Below are positions 8,647 through 18,416 of a stretch of 64,000 nucleotides of DNA, piece after piece. Each line of letters begins with the position of its first letter. Within the stretch, counting starts at the first letter, position 1. Source of the stretch: Ferruginibacter sp. (lineage in GTDB: Bacteria > Bacteroidota > Bacteroidia > Chitinophagales > Chitinophagaceae). The notes below the pieces were generated by a model. The model was not told the origin of the DNA. It was given only the letters and a program-made list of their open reading frames with translations, and did not search any database. Position numbers and translations under genes: made by a program. The stretch is taken from assembly GCA_030831945.1 (NCBI GenBank), contig JAURKC010000022.1:1-64000 (forward strand). Reading direction: 5' to 3'.

Positions 8647-11600
8647 TTGGCAATTTTGTTAACCACTATTTTAGACTACGCTCCACTATGGGTTTTTGCC
8701 CTTCTCCTAGTTGGCTGGATAGCCGTATGGTTATATTTTTTTAAAGAAAGAAAACAAAAAATCCGATTCTTCCTGCCTGTTTTATTGCTGATCGTTTTTA
8801 TTTGGGGGATTTTACAAATTACCGCTGTTCAAAATTTCATAGTAGGTAAGGTTACCACCACCCTTTCAAAGGAATTGCATGCCAAAGTGAAAATTGACTA
8901 TATCAATTACCATCTGTTTGATAAATTGGCTTTTAATGGTTTACTGGTAGAAGATTTAAAAAAAGACACCTTATTATATGCAGGTAGTGCAAGTTTCAAA
9001 ATTACCGACTGGTTCTTTTTTAAAAACAAAGCCATTATCCATTACATAGCCTTAGACAAAGCGGTCATTAATTTACATCGGACAGATTCCACATGGAATT
9101 ATCAATTTATAGCCTCCTTTTTTGCCCAACCAACTAATAGTTCCACAAAAAGCAAAGAATCATCAATAGCGTTCGATTTTAAAAAAATTGAATTGACCAA
9201 TATTCAATTTAACCAAATAGATCAATGGATTGGACAAAACTTAAAATTATCTGTCAAAAAGTTTGATCTCAATGCAGAAGAAATTAACCTCAATAAAAAA
9301 CAAATCCATTTAAAAAATATTTTACTAGAAGCGCCCATTTTTTCTCAAGAAGATTACACAGGACTAAGGCCCGATTCGCTCATCAAAAAAAAGGTTGAAA
9401 AAATTAATTTATCCTCTCTTCCTTACAAATGGAATAATGAAGGATGGCTTTTTTTAGTAAACAATATTGAAATTAAAAATGGTGTATTTATCAACGAAAT
9501 AGCATCTAATCGACCAGCCTACACAGAAACCATAGATGGTGATCATCTTAGGTTTAGTAATATTAATGCTGATATTAAAAACATTCGCTTCGACAAGGAT
9601 ACACTAACTGCTTTTTTACAATTAGGCACTAAAGAAAAATGTGGACTGGATATTAAAAAATTACAAGCCAATGTAAAATTCACTCCAGACATCATGGAGT
9701 TCAAGCAGCTAGATCTAAAAACAGAAAAAAGCAGGCTAGGGAATTATTATGCTATGAAGTATAACAGCTTTCAAAAGAACATGAATAATTTCATACATGA
9801 TGTTCAATTGGAAGGAAACTTCACCGATAGTAAATTAAGCACCGATGATCTTGCTTTTTTTGTCCCTGATGTAAAAAACTGGGAAATGCTTTTTAACCTC
9901 ACGGGATCTATCAATGGAAAATTTGATAATCTCAGAACTAAAGGAATGCGCATTAGTTCTGGTAGCTCTTTGTTTGATGGTGACCTCTCTTTCAGTGGAC
10001 TTCCAGACATTGAAAAAACATTTATCAATTTAGACGCCAATACGCTCCAGACAAATTATGCTGACTTATGTATCATTGTTCCTTCTCTTAAAAATGTAAC
10101 TAACCCTCAGCTAAGTAAACTAGGTAACATTCAATACCAGGGAAAATTTACAGGCTTTATCAATGACTTTGTAGCTTTTGGAAGTATTCGCACACAGCTA
10201 GGGATTTTGAAGGGAGATATTAATTTAAAACTTCCTGAAAAAAGAACGCCTGTTTATAAAGGTAAAATTTCAACTATCGGATTTAAATTAGGCGAATTTT
10301 TAAATATTAGTTCTCTTCAAAATATCACCTTCAATGGAGATGTGAATGGAACTGGATTTTCAGAAAAAGATATCAATGCTAATTTTTATGGAAAAGTTGA
10401 CACCCTAGGGTTTAACGGTTATGCCTACCAAAATATAAATGTAAATGGAAAGTTTTTCAAAAAAATATTTACAGGTTTTTTAAGTATTCATGACGAAAAT
10501 TTAGTGGTAGACAGTTTAAAAGGAACAATTGATTTAAATAGTAAAGTACCTCAGTTTTTGTTCAATGCTTCCTTAAGTAAGTCGGATTTTAAAAAATTAA
10601 AGTTAACCACGGACGACTTTGAATTGAAAGGTGATTTTGAACTCAATTTTGCTGGCAATAATATTGATGACTTTTTAGGCACTGCGCGGATTTACAATGC
10701 CAAGTTAACTCACAACCATCAGCCATTAATTTTCGATTCGATGGTTTTGGAGTCTTCCATAGAAAAAAACTTAAAATATTTGACGCTTCATACCAATAAT
10801 GTAGAAGCAGAATTGTTGGGTAAGTTTTCAATCAATGAATTACCTACTGCATTTAAAACCTTTCTGAGTAGATATTTTCCTTCCCAGTTCAATGTGCCCC
10901 CAAGTTTTAAAAGCGAACAAGATTTCTCTTTTAAAATTACCACCAACGATTTCGACGCTTTTTCAAAAATACTTGACAATAGACTAGGAGGTTTTAGTAA
11001 TTCAACCTTCACCGGTAACCTTAATTTAAAAGATAATAAACTCAATATTGATGCTGAGATACCACGTTTCAGTTATAATGGAAAAGTATTTAATAACACC
11101 AGATTTAAAAGCATTGGTACTATTGATTCACTTAAAACCTTGGTAGATATAGATGAGGTTATTATTAATGATAGCATGAGTCTGCCTAGCTCCAAAATAG
11201 CCTTTAGCTCTCGTAACGATCTTTCCTATATCAAAATCAATACAAAAGCTAGTAAAACATTTGGAGATGCCACTATTAATGCAACTTTACAAACTTTAAA
11301 GGATGGAATAAAAGTTCATTTCTTCCCTTCCTCTTTTATTGTGAATGAGAAAAAATGGGAGTTAGAAAAAGATGGCGAGCTTACTTTAACTGAGAAAGAA
11401 GTCAGTGCCAATGATATAAAATTTATACAAGGAAATCAGCAAATTATTATTTCAACTGAACCTTCAGACATAGGCAATTCGAATGATTTAGTGGTGAAGC
11501 TTAATAAAATTAATATTAATGACTTTGTACCTTTTGTATTAAAAGATCCAAACCTCGAAGGCCAACTTACTGGAGATATCAGAATAATGGATCCTTTTGG

Positions 11601-13464
11601 CAAGCCTTCCATTGAGTTTGACTCCAAAATAAATGAATTTAAAGTAGATGGAGATTCTATCGGTATAGTAGTTGGCACGGGGAATTATTCTTCTTTTTCT
11701 GGCATCGCTCAATTTAAATTAGATGCCCCTAATAAAAATAACCAATTCAAAATTGAAGGCAACATTAATACAAAAGACAGTTCCGAAAACCAAACGGATA
11801 TTTCAATTATTTCTGATCGACTAGACCTTGGAATTTTAAACAGTTATCTAGGTGCGGTTTTCAGCAATATCAAAGGAACAGCTAATACTAGTAATCTAAA
11901 GATAAAGGGAAATAGTAAAAATCTTACTTTAACAGGAACTGCCAATATTATTGGAGGTTCAATGGTGGTGAAATACACTCGGTGTAAATATCTGTTTGGT
12001 AATGAAACCGTTACTTTTAAACCAAATGAAATTGACTTTGGTAAAATTTTATTAAAAGATACACTCAATAATACGGCAACGCTGAGTGGCAAAATGTACC
12101 ACCAATTTTTTCAAGACTTTTTCTTTGACGATGTAAAAATTGAAACCAATAAACTTTTAGTGTTAAACACCACTAAAAAAGATAACGCTGAGTTTTACGG
12201 CAAAGTAATTGGTAAAGCCAAAATGAATATCAAGGGGCCGATAGATAATATGACGATGGATATTAGCGGTGAGCCATCTAGATTAGATACCAGTCACATT
12301 TATTTACTAAGTGGAAGTAGTTTAGAGAGTAGCACAGTAGATTATATTGACTTCATTCAGTTTGGTAGTAAGATGGAGCAGAAATTTAAAGGGCAGCCTT
12401 CTACCAATATCCTGGTAAATATGATACTAACGGCTAACCCTGCCTGCAAAATTGATGTGATTTTAGATGAAGCCACTGGTGACATCATCAAGGGTGAAGG
12501 AAATGGTTTGATGAAAATTCGTGTTGGAAATAAAGAGCCGCTTACCATTAATGGAAATTATACGATTACTAAAGGAGAATACACTTTTAATTTTCAAACC
12601 TTTCTTAAAAAATACTTTACCGTAAACAGCGGTACCATTGTTTGGAACGGTGATCCAGTGAATGCTAGAATTGATATTATGGCAGAGTACCTAGCTAATA
12701 AGGTTGATTTCAAACCGATCTCAACAGCCAGTTCTCAGATTTTTCAAAAAGAAGATGTTAGAGTTATAGCTCGGCTTACTGAAACACTTTTGAAACCGTC
12801 TATTGATTTTGAATTTCAATTGCCTAGTTCTAGTTCCTTAAAAAATGATTTTGTAATCACTAAAAGACTACAACAATTTAAGGAAGATAAAAATGAACTG
12901 AACAAACAAGTTACCTCATTATTGCTTTTCAATACTTTTGTTAGCAGTTCACAAAGTATGTTGACGGCAAACAGTGGATATAATGTAATAGCAAGTACTA
13001 TTGGAGGAGTGGTTTCGAATGCTTTATCTGGCTACTTCAATAAATTATTACAAAAATATATGAAGAACACTTCTGTCTACCTAGATCTTAACACTGGACT
13101 TGGGTTAGAAAGTAATGTTCAAAAATTACAAGCAGCTGCTAAAACTGGTTTAGTCTTTACGCTACTCAATGGAAGGGTGATTATTTCTGCAGGATTTAAT
13201 CTCGATTACAACAATCCCTATGCAATGAATATGAGTAAGAATAATAATCTACTAGTAACCCCTGATATCACTGCAGAATGGCTATTGTCAAAAGATGGAA
13301 GCGTTAGGTTAGTTGGTTTTAACAGAACTAATTTCGATTTAATTAGCCAACGCACTAGAACGGGTGCCAGTTTATCTTATCGAAAAGATTTTGATAAACT
13401 CAAGTCTTCCTATGAAGCGGAAGAGGAAAAGAAAAAAATACAACCGATTAAAAAAGAAGAATAG
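8647..13464 (+). CDS. TamB-like translocation/assembly module protein (DUF490)
   Basis: A very large envelope protein of about 1605 residues. The N terminus has two hydrophobic segments. The second (LLLIVFIWGILQITAVQNFIVG) leads into the AsmA/TamB-type start with VQNFIV and a beta-helical body of repeating short strands, anchored in the inner membrane and spanning the periplasm. The last 400 residues carry the TamB domain (GNYTITKGEYTFNFQ, VRVIARLTETLLKP, LLLFNTF). TamB-type proteins move phospholipid or help insert outer-membrane proteins. The start is uncertain: there is no ATG near the N terminus, TTG 8647 is the first usual start, and the frame is open back to 8578. The C terminus ends in a charged tail (EEEKKKIQPIKKEE). 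Confidence 0.85.
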   Translation: MAILLTTILDYAPLWVFALLLVGWIAVWLYFFKERKQKIRFFLPVLLLIVFIWGILQITAVQNFIVGKVTTTLSKELHAKVKIDYINYHLFDKLAFNGLLVEDLKKDTLLYAGSASFKITDWFFFKNKAIIHYIALDKAVINLHRTDSTWNYQFIASFFAQPTNSSTKSKESSIAFDFKKIELTNIQFNQIDQWIGQNLKLSVKKFDLNAEEINLNKKQIHLKNILLEAPIFSQEDYTGLRPDSLIKKKVEKINLSSLPYKWNNEGWLFLVNNIEIKNGVFINEIASNRPAYTETIDGDHLRFSNINADIKNIRFDKDTLTAFLQLGTKEKCGLDIKKLQANVKFTPDIMEFKQLDLKTEKSRLGNYYAMKYNSFQKNMNNFIHDVQLEGNFTDSKLSTDDLAFFVPDVKNWEMLFNLTGSINGKFDNLRTKGMRISSGSSLFDGDLSFSGLPDIEKTFINLDANTLQTNYADLCIIVPSLKNVTNPQLSKLGNIQYQGKFTGFINDFVAFGSIRTQLGILKGDINLKLPEKRTPVYKGKISTIGFKLGEFLNISSLQNITFNGDVNGTGFSEKDINANFYGKVDTLGFNGYAYQNINVNGKFFKKIFTGFLSIHDENLVVDSLKGTIDLNSKVPQFLFNASLSKSDFKKLKLTTDDFELKGDFELNFAGNNIDDFLGTARIYNAKLTHNHQPLIFDSMVLESSIEKNLKYLTLHTNNVEAELLGKFSINELPTAFKTFLSRYFPSQFNVPPSFKSEQDFSFKITTNDFDAFSKILDNRLGGFSNSTFTGNLNLKDNKLNIDAEIPRFSYNGKVFNNTRFKSIGTIDSLKTLVDIDEVIINDSMSLPSSKIAFSSRNDLSYIKINTKASKTFGDATINATLQTLKDGIKVHFFPSSFIVNEKKWELEKDGELTLTEKEVSANDIKFIQGNQQIIISTEPSDIGNSNDLVVKLNKININDFVPFVLKDPNLEGQLTGDIRIMDPFGKPSIEFDSKINEFKVDGDSIGIVVGTGNYSSFSGIAQFKLDAPNKNNQFKIEGNINTKDSSENQTDISIISDRLDLGILNSYLGAVFSNIKGTANTSNLKIKGNSKNLTLTGTANIIGGSMVVKYTRCKYLFGNETVTFKPNEIDFGKILLKDTLNNTATLSGKMYHQFFQDFFFDDVKIETNKLLVLNTTKKDNAEFYGKVIGKAKMNIKGPIDNMTMDISGEPSRLDTSHIYLLSGSSLESSTVDYIDFIQFGSKMEQKFKGQPSTNILVNMILTANPACKIDVILDEATGDIIKGEGNGLMKIRVGNKEPLTINGNYTITKGEYTFNFQTFLKKYFTVNSGTIVWNGDPVNARIDIMAEYLANKVDFKPISTASSQIFQKEDVRVIARLTETLLKPSIDFEFQLPSSSSLKNDFVITKRLQQFKEDKNELNKQVTSLLLFNTFVSSSQSMLTANSGYNVIASTIGGVVSNALSGYFNKLLQKYMKNTSVYLDLNTGLGLESNVQKLQAAAKTGLVFTLLNGRVIISAGFNLDYNNPYAMNMSKNNNLLVTPDITAEWLLSKDGSVRLVGFNRTNFDLISQRTRTGASLSYRKDFDKLKSSYEAEEEKKKIQPIKKEE

Positions 13465-13533
13465 ATTGAGTTGTTAAAGGGTCGACTTCGGAAATTTTAT
13501 CAATCAGTCTGCATCGAAAAATCCTAGAAAAAA

Positions 13534-14742
13534 TTATTGGTCGCCTAAAATTTTATGCCCCATTTTATCCCGTTTAGTAGTAAGGTATTTTTCATTGTGT
13601 TCATTGGGGACAATTTCTATGGCTACTGTTTCCACTACTTCTAAACCGTATCCTAAAAGACCAGCGCGCTTGCGTGGATTATTACTCATCAATTTCATTT
13701 TACTAATTCCGAGGTGACGAATAATTTGAGCCCCTACACCGTAATCTCTTTCATCCATTCCAAATCCAAGCTCAATATTAGCTTCTACGGTATCCATTCC
13801 TTGCTCCTGCAATTTGTACGCTTTCAATTTATTTAACAATCCAATGCCCCGCCCCTCTTGATTCATATATAATACTAATCCTTTGCCTTCAGCCTCTAAC
13901 ATGGTTAAGGCCTCATGTAATTGATCACCACAATCGCAGCGCAATGAACCTAAAATATCACCCGTCATACAACTACTATGTACTCTTACTAAAATGGGCT
14001 CATCTTTTTTCCAGTCTCCCTTTTTTATTGCCAAGTGAATTTCGCCGGTATTAATTTGTTGAAAAGCGATTAATTCAAAATTGCCATATTTAGTAGGCAT
14101 GTTCACCCGCTCTGCTTCTTTAATTAGTGTTTCCTTAGAAAGTCGATACGCAATCAGATCTTTAATGCTGATTAATTTTAAGTCGAATTTTTTAGCAATC
14201 TCCATTAACTGAGGAAGTCTAGCCATGCTTCCATCCTCATTCATAATTTCTACTAATACACCTGCTGGTTCAAAACCTGCTAATACGGATAAATCAGTGG
14301 TCGCTTCGGTATGACCAGATCTTCTCAACACGCCACCTTTCTTTGCCCTTAGTGGAAAAATATGACCCGGACGACCAAGATCTGATGCCTTGGTAGCAGG
14401 ATCTACTAATGCTTGAACTGTTTTAGCACGATCATGAGCAGAAATTCCTGTGGTACAACCTTGTCCTAATAAATCAATACTCACGGTAAAGGGAGTAGCA
14501 TGCAAAGAAGTATTATCAGGCACCATTGCTGGGAGGTTAAGTGCATCGCACCTTTCTTCAGAAAGGGGTGCACATATAAGACCGCGGCCATAGGTACTCA
14601 TAAAATTTATAATTTCAGGAGTAACATTTTCTGCTGCCGTAATAAAATCACCTTCATTCTCTCTATCCTCATCATCAACCACAATTACCAATTGACCTTT
14701 TTTTATAGCCTCAATCGCCGACTCAATACTGTCTAACATCAT
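13534..14742 (-). CDS. ribBA: Bifunctional 3,4-dihydroxy-2-butanone 4-phosphate synthase / GTP cyclohydrolase II
   Basis: This 402-residue fusion provides both entry reactions of riboflavin synthesis: ribulose 5-phosphate to dihydroxybutanone phosphate, and GTP to the pyrimidine intermediate. Residues 1-200 form the RibB domain, with [10 protein letters not shown] near residue 25, [12 protein letters not shown], and the GHTEATTDL segment. Residues 205-402 form the RibA domain: [15 protein letters not shown] and CDCGDQL carry the zinc cysteines, and [11 protein letters not shown] is also present. All key residues appear intact. It is transcribed convergently with the TamB-like gene and starts just after a TAACTTTG promoter box. 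I see no FMN riboswitch upstream. Confidence 0.96.
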   Translation of the reverse strand: MMLDSIESAIEAIKKGQLVIVVDDEDRENEGDFITAAENVTPEIINFMSTYGRGLICAPLSEERCDALNLPAMVPDNTSLHATPFTVSIDLLGQGCTTGISAHDRAKTVQALVDPATKASDLGRPGHIFPLRAKKGGVLRRSGHTEATTDLSVLAGFEPAGVLVEIMNEDGSMARLPQLMEIAKKFDLKLISIKDLIAYRLSKETLIKEAERVNMPTKYGNFELIAFQQINTGEIHLAIKKGDWKKDEPILVRVHSSCMTGDILGSLRCDCGDQLHEALTMLEAEGKGLVLYMNQEGRGIGLLNKLKAYKLQEQGMDTVEANIELGFGMDERDYGVGAQIIRHLGISKMKLMSNNPRKRAGLLGYGLEVVETVAIEIVPNEHNEKYLTTKRDKMGHKILGDQ

Positions 14743-14758
14743 TTTTCAATTTAAAGTG

Positions 14759-14766
14759 CAAAGTTA
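14759..14766 (-). promoter_or_regulatory. -7 promoter box of ribBA
   Basis: On the minus strand TAACTTTG matches TAnnTTTG and ends 16 nt before the ribBA ATG. No clear TTTG element is seen at the expected distance upstream. The predicted mRNA leader would be very short. Confidence 0.5.
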
Positions 14767-14961
14767 ACAAGGTTTACCCTTTTTTGTGCTGGTTTATTAG
14801 TTGAAAAAATGGATTCTTTAGTATTAAAATAATTTCAATCTATAAAAACCTCGCATTCAGGTCAAATTGGATTGAAAGGATAACGAAATTTCATCCATTT
14901 TCCCTCCTATCTAAGCCCAAAAGCAATTGCTTTTAAGCAATCACCCGTAGCGCTTAATAAG

Positions 14962-14969
14962 TATCTTTG
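14962..14969 (+). promoter_or_regulatory. -7 promoter box of the carboxylate-amine ligase cluster
   Basis: TATCTTTG matches TAnnTTTG, about 97 nt before the first gene of the three-gene cluster. The TTTG element expected about 19 nt upstream is not recognisable. Confidence 0.4.
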
Positions 14970-15066
14970 GAAAATTGAATGAATGAGCAGAATCCAATAC
15001 CAATTGATCAACTTCAACAAAAATAATTATTGATTGTTCAATTATCCATTTTCAACAACCTAAGCT

Positions 15067-16179
15067 ATGGCTAATATTTCGTTTAAAAGTTTTACTGTGG
15101 GGGTAGAGGAAGAATACATGGTAATAGATCCTATCACCAGGGAACTAAAAAGTCATGAGCAACGTATTGTACAAGAAGGTCATAAAATTAGCAAAGACAA
15201 AGTAAAAGCAGAGATGCACCAGGCGGTGGTGGAAGTGGGAACCGATATTTGTAAAGATGTAGAGGAGGCTTTTATTGATGTATCTACATTACGACAAACG
15301 ATCAGTGGAATTGCGGATAGTTTAGGTTATAAAATTGGTGCATCTGGCACCCATCCTTTCAGTCATTGGGAAAGCCAATTAATTACGGATCATGCACGGT
15401 ACAATGAAATGGTCAATGAATTTCAAGAAGCCGCTCGTAGCAACTTAATCTTTGGTCTTCATGTGCATGTAGGAATGGAAAATAGAGAGATGGCGATACA
15501 TATAGCCAATTCGGCGCGTTATTTTTTACCCCACGTGTATGCACTGAGTACCAACTCCCCATTTTGGGAAGGTCGGCTTACAGGATACAAATCTTATCGC
15601 ACCAAAATATTTGATAAATTTCCTAGAACCGGCATACCAGATCATTTTGAAAATATACAGGCTTACGAAAACTATATTGCACTTTTGGTAAAAACCAATT
15701 GCATTGACAATGCAAAAAAAATATGGTGGGATATAAGAGTTCATCCTACATTTAATACAGTAGAATTTAGAATTTGTGATATCCCGTTGACGGTTCATGA
15801 AACTATTGCTATCACTGCTCTTTTTCAAGCTATCTGTGCAAAATTGTATCAATTAAGGAGTCAGAATTTAAATTTTATGACTTACTCAAGGGCACTATTA
15901 AACGAAAATAAGTGGCGGGCTAGTAGGTATGGAATAGATGGCACACTGATTGATTTCGGAAAAGAAAAAGAAGTAAACACCAGAATACTCATTGAAGAAT
16001 TACTTGACTTTGTAGATGATGTTATCCCTCATTTAGGAAGTCAACATGCCATCAATTATGTTCATAAAATATTAGCAAAAGGAACAGGAGCAGATCAACA
16101 ATTAAAAGTTTACCAAGACACTAATAATTTGGTAGCGGTAGTAGATTTTATTCAGCAAAAATTTCTAGAAGGAATTTGA
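15067..16179 (+). CDS. YbdK-type carboxylate-amine ligase (GCS2 family)
   Basis: This 370-residue protein is close to the length of E. coli YbdK (372). It has the glutamine-synthetase-like fold of the glutamate-cysteine ligase 2 family, which joins a carboxylate to an amine through an acyl phosphate using ATP. The N-terminal FTVGVEEEYMVID carries the metal-binding glutamates. GTHPFSHW and FGLHVHVGM supply conserved histidines, and WWDIRVHPTFNTVEFRICD is the family signature near the centre. It begins a three-gene cluster with a class I glutamine amidotransferase (76 bp later) and an ATP-grasp-like protein. True glutathione synthesis is unlikely to be its only role in that context. The substrates are unknown. 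Confidence 0.88.
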   Translation: MANISFKSFTVGVEEEYMVIDPITRELKSHEQRIVQEGHKISKDKVKAEMHQAVVEVGTDICKDVEEAFIDVSTLRQTISGIADSLGYKIGASGTHPFSHWESQLITDHARYNEMVNEFQEAARSNLIFGLHVHVGMENREMAIHIANSARYFLPHVYALSTNSPFWEGRLTGYKSYRTKIFDKFPRTGIPDHFENIQAYENYIALLVKTNCIDNAKKIWWDIRVHPTFNTVEFRICDIPLTVHETIAITALFQAICAKLYQLRSQNLNFMTYSRALLNENKWRASRYGIDGTLIDFGKEKEVNTRILIEELLDFVDDVIPHLGSQHAINYVHKILAKGTGADQQLKVYQDTNNLVAVVDFIQQKFLEGI

Positions 16180-16255
16180 TATTGAGAAATCACTTTAGTT
16201 GGATTAGAAAATCGACTAGTCTTTTTATTTAGGTTAGGATATTAAAATTGATAAC

Positions 16256-17089
16256 ATGGATTCAATTCAACGGCAGCCCTTTCGAATTGCCGTTTTAGAT
16301 TTATATGACGGAGTAGCTAACCAGGGTATGCGTGGTATTAGAGAAACGCTTCAACGGTTTTTCAAAAATCAATCAACCGGCATTAGCTGGGATGAATTTA
16401 AGGTTCGACAAAAAAATGAAATCCCTGATTTATCCTACGATATTTATCTATCCAGTGGTGGCCCAGGAAGTCCGCTCGAAGTGGAGGGAGCTAATTGGGA
16501 AGCTGGTTATTTTAATTGGATTCAACAAATTGAACAATGGAATAAAGAAGAAAAAAATACTCGAAAAAAATATGTTTTTTTTATTTGCCATTCCTTTCAG
16601 TTAGCCTGTAGATATTTTAAAATTGGTAAGCTATGTAAAAGAAAAAGTACCGCCTTTGGTATTTTCCCTGTTCATTTACTTAGCGATGGAAAAGCTGAAC
16701 CCGTATTCAATGAAATGCAAGATCCTTTTTACGCAGTGGATAGCAGAGACTATCAAGTAATAGAACCCAATCACCAACAAATTGAATCCATCGGAGCCAG
16801 CATCTTAGCGATAGAAAAAGAAAGGCCTCAAGTTTTGTTAGAAAGAGCCATCATGGCCATACGATTCAATGAATACATGATTGGCACTCAGTTTCACCCC
16901 GAAGCAGATGCACCTGGTATACGCCTTTACCTACAAACGGAAAAGAAAAAGAAAACGGTCATTGAAAATTATGGATTTGAAAAATGGGAACAAATGATCA
17001 ACCACTTAAATGATCCAGATAAAATTTTATTTACCTATTCGCACATTCTTCCTAATTTTTTATCGATTGCTACCCAACAAATTAAATAA
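16256..17089 (+). CDS. Class I glutamine amidotransferase-like protein
   Basis: A 277-residue cytosolic protein with the triad fold of class I amidotransferases. Cys111 lies in FFICHSFQLA, the nucleophile elbow. His214 and Glu216 lie in GTQFHPEAD. The oxyanion segment SSGGPGSPL is near residue 68. Such domains release ammonia from glutamine or hydrolyse gamma-glutamyl amides. No synthetase domain is fused, so a partner should receive the ammonia or the peptide. The neighbours are a carboxylate-amine ligase upstream and an ATP-grasp-like protein 92 bp downstream, both plausible partners. Residues 36-55 and the C-terminal 50 residues lack similarity to GuaA or PuuD that I can recognise, so this is a distinct subfamily. 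Confidence 0.85.
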   Translation: MDSIQRQPFRIAVLDLYDGVANQGMRGIRETLQRFFKNQSTGISWDEFKVRQKNEIPDLSYDIYLSSGGPGSPLEVEGANWEAGYFNWIQQIEQWNKEEKNTRKKYVFFICHSFQLACRYFKIGKLCKRKSTAFGIFPVHLLSDGKAEPVFNEMQDPFYAVDSRDYQVIEPNHQQIESIGASILAIEKERPQVLLERAIMAIRFNEYMIGTQFHPEADAPGIRLYLQTEKKKKTVIENYGFEKWEQMINHLNDPDKILFTYSHILPNFLSIATQQIK

Positions 17090-17181
17090 ATTAATATTAC
17101 CCGGATAGGCACAATAGTTGGAAGGATAATGTTTAATTTTAGCAAGACATTCTATGTCGTAATTAAAAGATCGTATCAAAA

Positions 17182-18372
17182 ATGCAGCAAGAATTACGCA
17201 ATCAATTTAATAAGTCCTTTACAGAAGAAAAATTTGAAGCCTACAAAAGTGAAATTGAAGCGCTGTCTCCGGGTAACCTAGATTTTACAGTTGCGGAAAC
17301 ACCTATTTTTATTTCAAAGGAATTTACCAATCAACTGCTAGCAACTTGCGAGCACATTATAGATGCTATCCTAAGCCCTTCATTCAATACACAAACACAA
17401 AGAGCCATCCCAAACAATGCAAACATTGCCAATGAAAAAGAATATCCTGATTTTTTAGTTTTTGATTTTGGTATCTGTGAAAATGAACAGAAGGAAATTG
17501 AACCGCAGTTAATTGAGATGCAAGGCTTCCCTTCATTATTTGCATTTCAGGCATTACACAGTGCCATTACTTTTAATTATGCCCAGGTACCCGCTAACTA
17601 TAGCAGCTATCTCAATGGTTATACCCAAGAAACTTATTTTCAATTATTAAAGGAGATTGTGTTAGGTGATCTAGACCCTTCCCAAGTGATATTATTAGAT
17701 CTATTTCCAGCGCAACAAAAAACAAGAATTGACTTTTATTGTACAGAATCAATACTCGGTATAAAAACAATCTGTTTCACCCAGCTCATTGGAGAAGGAA
17801 ATAGATTATTTTATGAATTAGATGGAAAGAAAATAGCGATCAAAAGAATTTTTAATCGCTTAATTTTTGATGAGCTTTTTCAACAAAAAGACTTACCAAA
17901 AACGATTGACCTCTTGCATCCTTGGGAAGTGGAGTGGCTCCCTCACCCTAACTGGTTTTACCGCGTCAGTAAATTTACGCTACCCTTGTTGAGACATCCT
18001 TTTATTCCTAGAACCTACTATCTTAATGAGCTAAAGGAAATTCCAGCAGACCTAAATAATTATGTATTGAAACCACTTTTTTCTTTTGCAGGAATGGGCG
18101 TAATAATAGAGGTCACTATTAATGATATAATTAAAATTAAAGACCCTGAAAATTGGATTCTGCAAAGAAAAGTAAACTATGCGTCGATAATAAAAACACC
18201 TGATGAACCCGCCAAAGCAGAAATTCGTTTATTCTATTTTTGGAAAAAAGGATGGAGTAGACCAGAAGCGGTCTTTAACTTAGCAAGACTTAGCAAGGGA
18301 AAAATGATTGGTACCCGCTACAATAAAAATAAGCAATGGGTAGGTGGAACGGTAGCCTATTTTGAAAAATAA
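17182..18372 (+). CDS. ATP-grasp-like protein of the amidoligase cluster
   Basis: A 396-residue cytosolic protein that I do not recognise as a named enzyme. The C-terminal third looks like an ATP-grasp domain. NNYVLKPLFSFAGMGV (Lys297, glycine-rich) fits the nucleotide-binding lysine and loop. ENWILQRKVNYA fits the strand that reads the adenine. AEIRLFYFW (Glu348) and FNLAR (Asn366, Arg369) fit the metal and phosphate ligands. The N-terminal two thirds contain DFLVFDFGICENE and IEMQGFPSLFAFQ, which may be substrate-binding. With the upstream ligase and amidotransferase it suggests successive amide-bond formation. The start at ATG 17182 is clear. A terminator follows 12 bp after the stop. Confidence 0.65.
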   Translation: MQQELRNQFNKSFTEEKFEAYKSEIEALSPGNLDFTVAETPIFISKEFTNQLLATCEHIIDAILSPSFNTQTQRAIPNNANIANEKEYPDFLVFDFGICENEQKEIEPQLIEMQGFPSLFAFQALHSAITFNYAQVPANYSSYLNGYTQETYFQLLKEIVLGDLDPSQVILLDLFPAQQKTRIDFYCTESILGIKTICFTQLIGEGNRLFYELDGKKIAIKRIFNRLIFDELFQQKDLPKTIDLLHPWEVEWLPHPNWFYRVSKFTLPLLRHPFIPRTYYLNELKEIPADLNNYVLKPLFSFAGMGVIIEVTINDIIKIKDPENWILQRKVNYASIIKTPDEPAKAEIRLFYFWKKGWSRPEAVFNLARLSKGKMIGTRYNKNKQWVGGTVAYFEK

Positions 18373-18380
18373 CCGAGCAC

Positions 18381-18410
18381 AAAAAACCCCCATTTGAATG
18401 GGGGTTGTAA
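18381..18410. terminator. Bidirectional terminator between ATP-grasp-like gene and DsbA-like gene
   Basis: A perfect stem, AACCCCCATT at 18385-18394 with AATGGGGGTT at 18397-18406, has an A run before it. The T run after it is short (TTGTAATTATG). It separates two convergent genes. Confidence 0.7.
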
Positions 18411-18416
18411 TTATGT

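Larger units (their letters stand above)
14743..15066. other. 324-bp divergent intergenic region, ribBA / amidoligase cluster
   Basis: This gap holds promoter boxes for both flanking transcription units. It also holds a short palindrome-rich stretch around 14920-14935 (AGCAATTGCT repeated in part). I see no open frame worth calling, no conserved RFN (FMN riboswitch) element and no tRNA. Confidence 0.6.

Noticed and set aside
14743..15066. FMN riboswitch upstream of ribBA
   Set aside because: No RFN-like conserved blocks were seen in the leader; the promoter lies about 16 nt before the ATG, leaving no room.
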